Made by a program: the position numbers and the translations under genes
Shown: piece after piece, positions 1 through 8,087 of the stretch
How positions within the stretch are numbered: the first letter of the stretch is position 1
Layout: every line of letters starts with the position of its first letter
Notes under the pieces: model-generated
The model's database searches: none
What the model saw: only the letters and a program-made list of their open reading frames with translations
What the model was told of the DNA's origin: nothing
Origin: Gemmata sp.
GTDB lineage: Bacteria > Planctomycetota > Planctomycetia > Gemmatales > Gemmataceae
Direction of reading: 5' to 3'
Length of the DNA stretch: 43,933 nt
NCBI GenBank assembly: GCA_025055115.1
Contig: JANWYJ010000085.1
Location: forward strand, 1 to 43,933

Positions 1-9
1 TTGTGAGCA

Positions 10-40
10 AACCGGGCCGTGGAAGGAAGTTGGCCCGGTT
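10..40 (-). terminator. Hairpin after the response regulator gene
   Basis: A perfect 9-bp inverted repeat (AACCGGGCC at 10-18 and GGCCCGGTT at 32-40, 13-nt loop) lies four bases beyond the stop codon of the response regulator read on the - strand. The stem is GC-rich but is followed only by TTTGCT, so the U-tract is weak. A rho-independent-type terminator or an mRNA 3' stabiliser are both possible. Confidence 0.55.
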
Positions 41-44
41 GAAT

Positions 45-434
45 TTACGGCTGGTGAGTGGCCAAGATGGTTTGAACAACGCTCAGCAATTGTTCTTTCG
101 TGTAGGGTTTGGCTAGGTAGCCATCGGCTCCGTGGTGAGGAAAATCGGCCTCCGGGCGGCCGCTGGTGAGGATGAGGCGCGACTGCGGGGTGAGGTTACG
201 GAGTTGAGGAATCAGTTCAAGGCCCGTTTGGTCGGGCAGTGTGTAATCCACGATGATCAACGTAAACGGTTCGGTAGCACCCTGCACACCGGCTAGCGCA
301 TCAGCGGCCGTAATCGCTTCTTCCACCAGAAACTGATTCCGCTCCAACATCAAGCGTGTGACGGCCCGCACCACCTGTTCATCGTCGACTATCAGAACCC
401 GCTGTCGCGCAGGGGTTTCAACCGTCGCGGCCAT
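45..434 (-). CDS. Single-domain response regulator (REC)
   Basis: A 129-residue stand-alone receiver domain of the CheY type, with no output domain. Acidic residues D17-D18 (in VLIVDDE), the phospho-acceptor D63 (in IIVDYTLPD), the switch residue near T90-S91 and the conserved K109 (LAKPY) are all present, so it should be phosphorylatable. The start is set at the ATG at 434 because the receiver fold begins about ten residues later; upstream in-frame ATGs at 470 and 548 would add a tail without domain character and run into the end of the upstream gene. It follows the DapA-like gene on the same strand with a 64-nt gap and may be cotranscribed. The partner kinase is unknown; the hybrid kinase at 32588 is one candidate in this window, but nothing in the sequence links them. 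Confidence 0.85.
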   Translation of the reverse strand: MAATVETPARQRVLIVDDEQVVRAVTRLMLERNQFLVEEAITAADALAGVQGATEPFTLIIVDYTLPDQTGLELIPQLRNLTPQSRLILTSGRPEADFPHHGADGYLAKPYTKEQLLSVVQTILATHQP

Positions 435-498
435 ATGACAACTCCATGAAGCTAACTCGGTCAAATTCATCCGGCTTTCATCGGCCGCGATGAATCGC

Positions 499-1461
499 TT
501 AGCTTGTTGCGATGCCCAACTGTCGGGCGATACCGCGGAGTAGCTCATAGTCGGAAGCTGGTCGTGTTGGGCTTTGTGGGTGGGTGGTATCGCTGGCGAT
601 CCAGCCGCGCAGCTTCAGAAACATCGCCGCGGAATGCTTGTATGCCGGCACCGGTTCACGGAACGCTAAAAAACCTAAATATTGCAACACATCGTTCAGC
701 TCGTAGAAGCGAATGTCGCCTTCGAACCAATAGCGGTCGCGGAGAGCAAAAAGATCAGGAGCGAACGTACTCAAACCGAGTAAGTAATCGCTGCCGTACA
801 TGATCATGTCGATGCCTAAGTCGTTGCCGGTGAAGATTTTAAAGTCAGGACGGACTGCGTCCCGCAACTGCAGCCGCTGCCACTCCCACTCCCGGCGCAG
901 CGACGAATGCTTGGCACCGATGCATTGGCGAATGGTCATCAATCCCCGGAAGGCGTCGAGACTATAAATCGCTCCAAAGGGAGCAAACATCGTGCCTAAT
1001 TCAAAGGCGATAAACTGATCGCAATCCCGGCCGATCGCCTCGTATGCCGCAATCAGTTCCGCCTCGGGCAACCGGGTCAGACCATAACTTTGAAAAATCA
1101 CCGGCGTACCGCCCCGCGCGGTGATAGCATCCACCGCGCGCCGGTACCCATCAAGATCGAACGACGCTCCCGGGTTGTCACTCACAAATGCCCCCGCCAC
1201 AAAAGATTTCCCACCCAAAGCCGAACGAATTGCATCTAAAGTCGCAATTTTCTGTTGTGGCGATAACAGATGGCCAAAGCCCGTATCCATGTTGATGGCA
1301 GGAATCAGTCCGGCTTCGGCCGTCCGCACACAGTGGGCCGTAAACCCCGGCCAATCGATGGCACCATCGGCCGTAAACGGCAACAAGACCGCGGAAATTC
1401 CGGTGATGCGACGGCGGGGGCGAATCATCGCCACGGGGTTGATCGGCTCCAGAGCAGTCAT
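499..1461 (-). CDS. Dihydrodipicolinate synthase-family (DapA-like) aldolase
   Basis: A 320-residue protein of the DHDPS/N-acetylneuraminate lyase family of class I aldolases, which act on a keto acid through a Schiff-base lysine. I place the lysine at K184 (in IGAKHSS) and the helper tyrosine at Y126 (in FQSYGL). The usual GTTGE substrate-carboxylate motif of true DapA is replaced by a MDTGF stretch near residue 58, so the substrate is probably not pyruvate plus aspartate semialdehyde. Start ATG at 1461 is supported by GAGAGGAA six bases upstream; a longer frame to 1512 lacks a ribosome binding site. It is divergent from the PLP enzyme at 1688, so both may share a regulatory region. A TATAAG hexamer at 1515-1520 (- strand) could be its -10 box, without a good -35. 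Exact reaction unknown. Confidence 0.82.
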   Translation of the reverse strand: MTALEPINPVAMIRPRRRITGISAVLLPFTADGAIDWPGFTAHCVRTAEAGLIPAINMDTGFGHLLSPQQKIATLDAIRSALGGKSFVAGAFVSDNPGASFDLDGYRRAVDAITARGGTPVIFQSYGLTRLPEAELIAAYEAIGRDCDQFIAFELGTMFAPFGAIYSLDAFRGLMTIRQCIGAKHSSLRREWEWQRLQLRDAVRPDFKIFTGNDLGIDMIMYGSDYLLGLSTFAPDLFALRDRYWFEGDIRFYELNDVLQYLGFLAFREPVPAYKHSAAMFLKLRGWIASDTTHPQSPTRPASDYELLRGIARQLGIATS

Positions 1462-1687
1462 CGCGGTTCCTCTCAGTGGAGTTGGATGAACATTGTGGTG
1501 TGGGGGCATCATCGCTTATACACAGCGAGTGCGGCGAAGGAAGAAAAGATTCCTACGGATTCCTCGAAATTCGGCTTGCCGTGGTCCGTGCGAGCGTTGG
1601 CGGAAGCAAGACGAAGGCTTTCTGGCAGGTGAACCTGGTTCGGCATATGATTCTGCACAGTTGAGCTACTTGGATACGGGAATTTTC

Positions 1688-2644
1688 ATGTCCACTTATG
1701 CTTGTGACGCAGCGGCGATCCGCGACGCGGCCCAACGTCTGGCCGGGATCGTTCACCGCACCCCGGTGATGACCTCCGAGACTTTCAATCGGTTATCAGG
1801 GAAGCAGCTCTTCTTCAAATGCGAAAACTTGCAGAAAGCGGGGGCGTTTAAGTATCGTGGGGCCACCAATGCGGTGTGCCGACTCTCGGCTGCGGCGGCC
1901 GCCAACGGGGTAGTCACACATTCCAGCGGCAACCATGCGCAGGCGTTGGCCCTGGCGGCCCGTCGGCGGGGTATTCCGGCGTATATCGTGATGCCGAAAA
2001 CAGCCCCGGCGGTGAAGAAAGCCGCAGTCGAAGGCTACGGTGGCCGCGTGACCCTCTGCGAACCCACCCTGACCGACCGTGAACGCACCGCCAACGAACT
2101 GGTGGCCCAAACCGGAGCAACGCTCATTCCCCCCTTCGATCATCCCGATGTCATCGCCGGTCAGGGAACCACCGCGTTAGAATTGCTCGAAGACGTACCC
2201 GACCTCGACGCGATGATCGTTTGCGTGGGGGGCGGAGGGCTGATCGCCGGTTGCACCATTGCCGCCCACAGCCTCCGACCGGCTCTTCGTGTCTTTGGTG
2301 CCGAACCCAGCGGAGCCGACGACGCGGCCCGTTCCAAAGCGGCCGGTCAGTGGTTGCCTCAAACCAACCCCAATACCATCGCCGATGGACTCCTCACCAG
2401 TACCGGTCAGCTCACTTGGCCAGTGATTCGCGATCGGGTCGAACGTATCTTCACGGTCAGTGACGACGAAATCCGTGCCACCATGCGGCTGGTGTGGGAG
2501 CGAATGAAACTCATCGTCGAACCCAGTGGCGCGGTGGCGGCCGCGGTCGCTCTCAGCGAGGCCTTCCGAGCGGTCCGCGATATTCACAAAGTGGGTGTGA
2601 TCTTCAGTGGCGGAAACGTGAATCTAGACCGACTCTATTGGTAA
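1688..2644 (+). CDS. PLP-dependent serine/threonine dehydratase or serine racemase family
   Basis: A 318-residue fold-type II PLP enzyme. The Schiff-base lysine is K55 in KAGAFKYRGA, the SSGNHAQA loop binds the substrate carboxylate, and the glycine-rich CVGGGGLIAG loop binds the cofactor phosphate. Length matches the single-domain group (serine racemase, threo-3-hydroxyaspartate ammonia-lyase, catabolic threonine dehydratase) with no C-terminal ACT regulatory domain, so it should not be feedback-controlled like biosynthetic IlvA. The group cannot be resolved from sequence alone. The ATG at 1688 is preceded by GGGAA; the frame is open back to 1493 but that part has no family character. The last five codons and the stop are copied again directly downstream (2648-2665). 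Confidence 0.85.
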   Translation: MSTYACDAAAIRDAAQRLAGIVHRTPVMTSETFNRLSGKQLFFKCENLQKAGAFKYRGATNAVCRLSAAAAANGVVTHSSGNHAQALALAARRRGIPAYIVMPKTAPAVKKAAVEGYGGRVTLCEPTLTDRERTANELVAQTGATLIPPFDHPDVIAGQGTTALELLEDVPDLDAMIVCVGGGGLIAGCTIAAHSLRPALRVFGAEPSGADDAARSKAAGQWLPQTNPNTIADGLLTSTGQLTWPVIRDRVERIFTVSDDEIRATMRLVWERMKLIVEPSGAVAAAVALSEAFRAVRDIHKVGVIFSGGNVNLDRLYW

Positions 2645-2665
2645 CTGGACCGACTCTATTGGTAA
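2627..2665 (+). repeat. Tandem copy of a gene end including the stop codon
   Basis: GACCGACTCTATTGGTAA at 2627-2644 (the last codons DRLYW and the stop of the PLP enzyme) recurs exactly at 2648-2665, a 21-bp period. The second copy again reads DRLYW-stop but lies beyond the real stop. Confidence 0.9.
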
Positions 2666-2716
2666 ATTGCTGAAATTACCGCCGTCTATTGACCGGCGCG
2701 TGGCGGGGCCGTGTAA

Positions 2717-2740
2717 CTGGGCAAACTTCTGGGCAAACTT
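2717..2740 (+). repeat. 12-bp perfect tandem duplication
   Basis: CTGGGCAAACTT occurs twice head to tail (2717-2728 and 2729-2740) in the spacer between the PLP enzyme and the P-loop kinase. It is the second micro-duplication in this 167-bp spacer. Confidence 0.9.
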
Positions 2741-2811
2741 TACGGGTGACCTCATTCTCCGCACGCGGAGAAACCACATTCGGCAGCGCATCGACCGATC
2801 GAGAGCCAGCC

Positions 2812-3339
2812 GTGTTGATTGTGATGGCCGGATTACCAGGTACAGGGAAAAGCACGCTGGCTGGGCGGCTTGCCGATGCCCTGCCGGCCGTGGTCTTGTC
2901 GAAGGATGTCGTTCGTGCCGCGTTGTTCCCCCCACCGGTACTCGATTATTCGCCCGCTCAGGATGAAATCGCCATGACCGCGATTTACCATGCTGCCGAG
3001 CTGATCCTACGGACCAACCCGCGGCAGCACGTCATTCTTGATGGTCGAACATTTCGCAAACGGGGACAGTGGGCGCCTGTTCAGAAATTGGTCGCGGTTG
3101 TGAACGTTCCGCTGGCGGTGCTGGAATGTGTCTGTTCCGATGACATCGCCTGCCAGCGGATCGCCGAAGATGCCAGGATCGGTACCCATCTGGCCAAAAA
3201 TCGTACACCTTGGCTTTACTTTCAGGTCCAAGCCGAGGCTGTGCCTTTGGCAGTTCCCCGGCTGACGCTGGACACCGGAATACTTCCGTTGGAGGACTGT
3301 GTCCGCCAGGCGATGGCGTACGTTCAGTCGATGGGGTGA
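2812..3339 (+). CDS. P-loop kinase-like ATP-binding protein (AAA_33 type)
   Basis: A 175-residue small ATPase of the predicted-kinase group related to polynucleotide kinase and zeta toxin. A hydrophobic strand leads into the Walker A motif GLPGTGKST (residues about 14-22), followed by LSKDVVRAAL and the second-strand motif VILDGRTFRK; the arginine-rich HLAKNRTPW region could form the lid. Substrate unknown. The start is uncertain: GTG at 2812 has GAGAG six bases upstream and keeps the first beta-strand, whereas the ATG at 2824 would cut into it. An ATG at 2689 would add a tail that reads through the spacer duplications, so I reject it. It ends 2 bp from the stop of the convergent WD40 gene. 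No antitoxin-like partner is adjacent. Confidence 0.72.
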   Translation: MLIVMAGLPGTGKSTLAGRLADALPAVVLSKDVVRAALFPPPVLDYSPAQDEIAMTAIYHAAELILRTNPRQHVILDGRTFRKRGQWAPVQKLVAVVNVPLAVLECVCSDDIACQRIAEDARIGTHLAKNRTPWLYFQVQAEAVPLAVPRLTLDTGILPLEDCVRQAMAYVQSMG

Positions 3340-3341
3340 AG

Positions 3342-5501
3342 TTACTTGGGCATCGGCATTGAAGCAGGTGCGGTAGCGTTTTTGAGTTTCTCGACGGTCG
3401 CTTTCGCGGTGGCCAGTTCGGCGTTGGCTGCGTCGAGGGTGGCTTTGGTCGAAGCGACTTCAGCGTTGGCTGCGTCGAGGGCCGTTTTGGTAGCTGCCAC
3501 CGCGTCGGTCGCAGGCTTGACCATCGGCATCAGCTCTGCGACTTTCTTCTGATAGGCCGCGACTTGCGCCATGGCCTCGGCGTGGGTTTTGGAGTGCAGG
3601 GCGAATTGGTCTTGCGCAGTTTTGAGCGTGGCGGCGGTCTCGGTGGCTGTTTTTTTGGCCTTATCCCATTCTGCGGTGGCGGCGGCGAGGACCTCGGCTT
3701 TCTTTTTGGCCAGTGTGGCTAGTTCGGTATTGTCCGGGGCTTTGGCGGACGCTTCCGCAAGTGTTTTCGCCGCAAGGTTTTCCGCATTCACCAATACCTC
3801 CCAAGCCACGGCTTTGGCGGCGGCGGCTTGGGCCGGTGGGGTGGCTTGATCGACGGCGGTTTTCGCCGCGTTCATCTGGGTCTGGGCGGCGGTGGCGGTG
3901 GCGGTGGCATCGGTGACCATCTTTTGGGCGCTGGCCAGGTCGGCAGTGATTTTGTTCGCCTTGGCAACAGCGGCATTGTGGGCGTCGCTGGCGGTTTTGG
4001 CTTTCTGAACGGCCGCGTCGTAGGCGGTTTGCGCGCTGGTGAGTTTCGTTTGCAGGGCTGCGACAACCGCTTCGGCTTGCTTGAGCCGTTCGGCGGCCGA
4101 CGGCGGGTTGGCGTCGAAGTTGGCCACGGCTTTGGCGTCGGCAGTCGTCCACGCTTTGACTGTGCCGCTCCAATCTCCGGCGATGACGCGGGCATTGTCG
4201 TGTGTGACCGCGACTTGCAGTCCTAAATCCGGGAGAGCTTCGAACGTTTTCTGGAGAGTTCCGTTTTGGTCCCACAGTTTGGTGATTTTATCGCGTCCGG
4301 TGGTCGCGAGGCGGCCATCGTGGGTGAAATGAATGGATGTTGTACCCCCCGGATGCGCGTTCCAGTTCTTCAAGAGCGTGCCGTTTTCCATTTCCCACAA
4401 ACGCACGCTGGCATCTTCGCTGGCCGTCGCCAGGACGTTGGAATCATCCCGCCACGATAGATCGGTAATCATCGCGGTGTGGCCACGCAGGGCGAAGAAT
4501 TCACGCCCGGTGTAGGCTTCCCACACCCACACCCCCCCGTTGCGGTCGCCTGTGGCCAAAAGCACACCATCGGGGCTGAATTCGACAGCCGTGACCCAAT
4601 CGGTGTGTTTTTTGATTTCGTGAAGCACTGAGCCGTCGGCGGTGGAATAGACGCGGACAATCTTCGAGGGGCTGCCGACGGCGATCTGGGTTTGGTCGGC
4701 GGAAATGTCGGCGGCGAGAATCGCGTCGTTTTCGAGGCCAACTTCAAGCACTTTCTCCCCGGTTTGGACTTTGTACAGCACCGCTTTGCCGGCTTGCCCG
4801 CCGCGGCCTCCGGCGACCAGTAACAACTGCGCATTGCGGGAGAACTTCAGGCTGTGGATTTGCCCATGCTCAAAGGGAAGAAAGCCGAAAAGTTCGCCCG
4901 TATCGGTGTTGTAAAGGATCACCTGTTTTTGACCGCCGATCGCCACCAGTGGTGCCCAGGGGCTTGTCGCCATCGCCAGAATGGCGCCGGGGCGACGTGC
5001 TCTCACGATCGGATCGAGCTTAAGCTGTCCGAGTTGGGGCAGGGGGGGCGGTCCCTCGGGCCGGCCTTTGACGATGGACTTCAGGCCGATGTCGGTATTC
5101 TTGGGGGGCAGCACCACTTTGCTGGTGGCGTTGGCTCGTGCACCTTGTTCGATCCACAGTTTGAGGATGGCGAGTTTATCATCGGGTATTTTGTTGCCAC
5201 TGGGGGGCATCTTTGGTTCTTCGAGGTGGGCGGCGAGGGTATAGAGCCGGGATTTCGCCGGATTGCCGGGCACGACCACGGCTCCCGAGGAGCCGCCCTG
5301 ATTCATGGCGGCATAGGTGGCGAGGTTGAGGTCGCCCTTTTGTTTGTCGTTACCGTGGCAGTTGATGCAATATTGTTTAGCGATCGGTAGAATGTCGTCG
5401 TCGTAGGTGGGGTTCTGAGCATCCGCCAGCACGCGTGCGGGGCCGGTGAAGCTGCCCAGGGCCACCACAACGCCAACGATGTTGAAAACCCAGCGGTTCA
5501 T
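3342..5501 (-). CDS. Exported PSCyt1-type cytochrome c with WD40 propeller and coiled-coil tail
   Basis: A 719-residue secreted protein. Order: signal peptide (1-26); planctomycete cytochrome domain PSCyt1 (about 33-120) with heme motif CINCH at 45-49 and the distal MPPSGNKIPDDKLAILKLWI stretch; seven or so WD40 blades (about 165-470); then an Ala-rich coiled coil (about 475-705). It probably acts in the periplasm as an electron-carrying or scaffold protein; the actual reaction is not known for the family. Start ATG 5501 has GAGGA nine bases upstream. It is the last gene of the four-gene block read from 12017. The coiled coil contains a 42-bp (14-residue) internal repeat. Its stop is 2 bp from that of the convergent P-loop kinase. 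Confidence 0.88.
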   Translation of the reverse strand: MNRWVFNIVGVVVALGSFTGPARVLADAQNPTYDDDILPIAKQYCINCHGNDKQKGDLNLATYAAMNQGGSSGAVVVPGNPAKSRLYTLAAHLEEPKMPPSGNKIPDDKLAILKLWIEQGARANATSKVVLPPKNTDIGLKSIVKGRPEGPPPLPQLGQLKLDPIVRARRPGAILAMATSPWAPLVAIGGQKQVILYNTDTGELFGFLPFEHGQIHSLKFSRNAQLLLVAGGRGGQAGKAVLYKVQTGEKVLEVGLENDAILAADISADQTQIAVGSPSKIVRVYSTADGSVLHEIKKHTDWVTAVEFSPDGVLLATGDRNGGVWVWEAYTGREFFALRGHTAMITDLSWRDDSNVLATASEDASVRLWEMENGTLLKNWNAHPGGTTSIHFTHDGRLATTGRDKITKLWDQNGTLQKTFEALPDLGLQVAVTHDNARVIAGDWSGTVKAWTTADAKAVANFDANPPSAAERLKQAEAVVAALQTKLTSAQTAYDAAVQKAKTASDAHNAAVAKANKITADLASAQKMVTDATATATAAQTQMNAAKTAVDQATPPAQAAAAKAVAWEVLVNAENLAAKTLAEASAKAPDNTELATLAKKKAEVLAAATAEWDKAKKTATETAATLKTAQDQFALHSKTHAEAMAQVAAYQKKVAELMPMVKPATDAVAATKTALDAANAEVASTKATLDAANAELATAKATVEKLKNATAPASMPMPK
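3421..3480 (-). repeat. 42-bp period repeat coding for coiled-coil heptads
   Basis: GCGTTGGCTGCGTCGAGG occurs at 3421-3438 and 3463-3480, coding the repeated TLDAANAE segment of the WD40 protein's tail. The 14-residue period equals two heptads, so expansion keeps the coiled-coil register. Confidence 0.8.
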
Positions 5502-5573
5502 GCCAAAATCCTCAGCGAATCATGATGCGTGGCCGTTGGCGGGTCTATTGTTCCGCCGCCGGTGGGTTGTGGG

Positions 5574-7991
5574 TTAGTGGTTGAACATGAACTCTCGGGA
5601 GTTCAGGATGGCCCAGAAAACATCTTCGAGCGCTTGCTGTTTGTTGGGCGATTGGTCGACCAAGGACAGCAGCCGTTCGAGTTCTTCGGCTCGGGGGGGG
5701 CGAGTCAGGGCGCGGATGTACAGATATTCGATGATCTGGGCGGGGGTTTTCTTCTGTTGCAGCCACTGGCCCACGAGATTGCCTTCACGAATTTTCGGCT
5801 CGACGGTGTTGCCGTTGAGCAGATGCAGGCTCTGCGACAAGGTGGGTTCGAGGCGGACTTCGCAGGAGCAAACGCTTTCCCGCGTCGGGCGGCCGAAGGT
5901 GGTCAGGAAGTAGGTGGTGGTGGAGCCATCGGCGATCTGGACGGCGCGGGCACCCAAGGGCAGGCCGCCGAATTTGTTCTTGGTGTCGGTCACTTGGGTG
6001 ATGATGTCGAGCATGGTTTCGGCGCGGATGCGGCGGATGGGTCCGCGGGCGAAATTGCGCGTGTCGCTTTCATTGGTTGGTGTGGGGGTTGTGCTGCGCT
6101 GGTAGGTCTGCGAGGTGCAGATATCTTTGACGAGTTTCTTGAAGTCGTACTTGTAGGTCGTGAAACGTCGGCCCAGTTCATCGAGCAGTTCTTGATTGCT
6201 GGCGGGGTTGGAAATGCGCACATCATCGACCGGATCGATAATCCCTTGGCCGAAGAAGTGATTCCACACCATGTTGGCGAGGTTTTTGGCGAAATAGGGG
6301 TTATCTGGGCTGGCGAGCCATCGGGCCAGCACCTCGCGGCGGTCTTTGCCAGCAACATCGGCTTCGGCACCGCCTAAGAACTTGGGTTTCATCGGGCGGC
6401 GATGCACCGGGTGGTTGACCTCACCACCGCCGCTATTGAAAACAATCACTTCCCGCGGATCGTCGCCGCCTTTGCGGCCCACTTGGGTGAAGAAGCTGGC
6501 GAAGCCGTAGTAATCGTCCATCGTCCAGCGGTCGAAGGGGTGGTTGTGACATTGGGCGCACTGAATCCGCATGCCCATGAACACTTGGGCGACGTTTTCG
6601 GTGATTTTCAGGACGTCGTTTTCGATCTGGTAGTAATTGGTCGCCGGGTTTTTGAACGTGCCGCCACTGGCGCTGAGCAGTTCTTGAACCCACTCGTTGG
6701 TCGGTACATTTTTCGCAATCTTGTCTTGCAGCCAGTTGTAGTAGAGCAACATGGCCTTATAGCTGACTTGATTGGTCGACCGAATCTGCAGCAGTTCGGC
6801 CCACTTCAGCACCCACAATTCGGCGAATTCTTTCCGTTCCAGAAGCTCGTCGATGAGCAGTTCGCGTTTGTTGGGCAGAGTGGACACCATGAAGCGGGCA
6901 TATTCTTCCGGAGTGGGCAGAAGCCCGGTGATATCCAGATAGACGCGGCGAATGAAGGTGGAGTCGTCGCAGCGGCCGCTGGGTTCGATGCGGAGTTTTT
7001 TCAGCTTCGCATGCACGAGCGTGTCGATGTAGTTATTCTCGGGGGGATTTTTCCACTCAAACTGCAGACCTTTGGGTAGGGTGATAAAGGGGACCCCGAT
7101 GGTGAACGTATGGAAGCGCGCCATGATGAACGCTTCTCCCCGTTCGCCGGCGGTAACGGTGCCATCGCCCTCAGCGGCAATTTTCGCCGCGGTGTCATTG
7201 TTGCTCAAAAACAAGGCCAGCGACGTGACATCGCGATCGGTGCCATCGGAATATTTGGCCCGGACGATAATGCGTTGGGTTTCACCGCGGCCGTCGAGCA
7301 CCGCTGACGGTGGGAAGACTTCCAGGCTCACCGGCAGGGCGACATCGGGTTTGTCGAAGGGGGCATCGGCTTCGAGCCAGCGGATGAGGGTTTGGTAGTA
7401 TTCGTCGCCTTCTTTGATCTTTTGCCCGCCCGTATGGGGGACTTTGCCGGTGGCTTTCTCGATCAGCAGGCTCTCGGCGGGCACGGCGAGATTGATACGT
7501 CGGCCGCTCAATTCGCGCGTCAGTCGGTAGTAATCGCCTTCGGGATCGAAGCCAAACAGGGAAAGGCGGAAGCCATCTTTGCCGCGGGCGGCCCCATGGC
7601 ACCCCCCCGCGTTGCATCCGGCACGCATGAACACGGGCATCACGTCTTGCTTGAAAGAAATGGGCCGGTCTTCTTGGGCTTTCGTCACTTTCACCGGGAT
7701 GGTGACGGTTTGTTCGCCCCAACGCACATGCATTTCCGTACTACCGTCGGCCACCGGATAGACGGTGGAACCTTGCCGCTTGACCAACGCGGGGTTGGCA
7801 AAGCTCACCTGCGCTTGCCCTGTGACATCGCGGGTGATGCCGTCGGGTTGGGTCCACTGCACGATGAACGACTGTCGGTCGCGGGCGGTTTCGAGGTTGA
7901 TATCGGGTGGATAAACCGCCAGTTTCTGGGCGTACGATACGCCCCCACTGGTGAGCAGAACGCTGAGTGAAACGAGGTAAGCGAATCGCAT
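5574..7991 (-). CDS. Exported DUF1549/DUF1553 (PSCyt2/PSD1) protein
   Basis: An 805-residue planctomycete surface or periplasmic protein. Order: signal peptide (about 1-22), bacterial Ig-like stretch, a cytochrome-like region with an unusual CX4CH motif (CNAGGCH), a second Ig-like stretch, DUF1549 with the motif CAQCHNHPFDRW, and C-terminal DUF1553 (MVWNHFFGQGI, TFGRPTRESVCSCE). The conserved cysteine-histidine motifs suggest heme or metal binding, but no activity is established for these families. Start ATG 7991 is chosen because GAGG lies nine bases upstream; an ATG at 8006 has no such site. It lies between the PPC gene (upstream) and the WD40 gene (72 nt downstream), and cotranscription is likely. 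The typical DUF1501 partner is in the same block. Confidence 0.9.
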   Translation of the reverse strand: MRFAYLVSLSVLLTSGGVSYAQKLAVYPPDINLETARDRQSFIVQWTQPDGITRDVTGQAQVSFANPALVKRQGSTVYPVADGSTEMHVRWGEQTVTIPVKVTKAQEDRPISFKQDVMPVFMRAGCNAGGCHGAARGKDGFRLSLFGFDPEGDYYRLTRELSGRRINLAVPAESLLIEKATGKVPHTGGQKIKEGDEYYQTLIRWLEADAPFDKPDVALPVSLEVFPPSAVLDGRGETQRIIVRAKYSDGTDRDVTSLALFLSNNDTAAKIAAEGDGTVTAGERGEAFIMARFHTFTIGVPFITLPKGLQFEWKNPPENNYIDTLVHAKLKKLRIEPSGRCDDSTFIRRVYLDITGLLPTPEEYARFMVSTLPNKRELLIDELLERKEFAELWVLKWAELLQIRSTNQVSYKAMLLYYNWLQDKIAKNVPTNEWVQELLSASGGTFKNPATNYYQIENDVLKITENVAQVFMGMRIQCAQCHNHPFDRWTMDDYYGFASFFTQVGRKGGDDPREVIVFNSGGGEVNHPVHRRPMKPKFLGGAEADVAGKDRREVLARWLASPDNPYFAKNLANMVWNHFFGQGIIDPVDDVRISNPASNQELLDELGRRFTTYKYDFKKLVKDICTSQTYQRSTTPTPTNESDTRNFARGPIRRIRAETMLDIITQVTDTKNKFGGLPLGARAVQIADGSTTTYFLTTFGRPTRESVCSCEVRLEPTLSQSLHLLNGNTVEPKIREGNLVGQWLQQKKTPAQIIEYLYIRALTRPPRAEELERLLSLVDQSPNKQQALEDVFWAILNSREFMFNH

Positions 7992-8087
7992 GTTGTCGAA
8001 CCTCATGCGGCTTTTACAGTGTACGGTGGAAGCGATGATGGCTGTCTGCTGTCAGCTCGGCCACGTTCTCGCATTGTTGGGGCAGCG

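Noticed and set aside
2689-2811. N-terminal extension of the P-loop kinase from ATG 2689
   Set aside because: The added residues derive from the spacer with its 12-bp tandem duplication and have no fold character; GTG 2812 has a ribosome binding site.
2812-3339. Zeta-type toxin of a toxin-antitoxin pair
   Set aside because: The P-loop kinase fold fits, but no antitoxin-like gene is adjacent on either side.
5529-6377. Open frame on the + strand opposite the DUF1549/1553 gene
   Set aside because: It mirrors the codons of the real gene and shows no recognisable motif.
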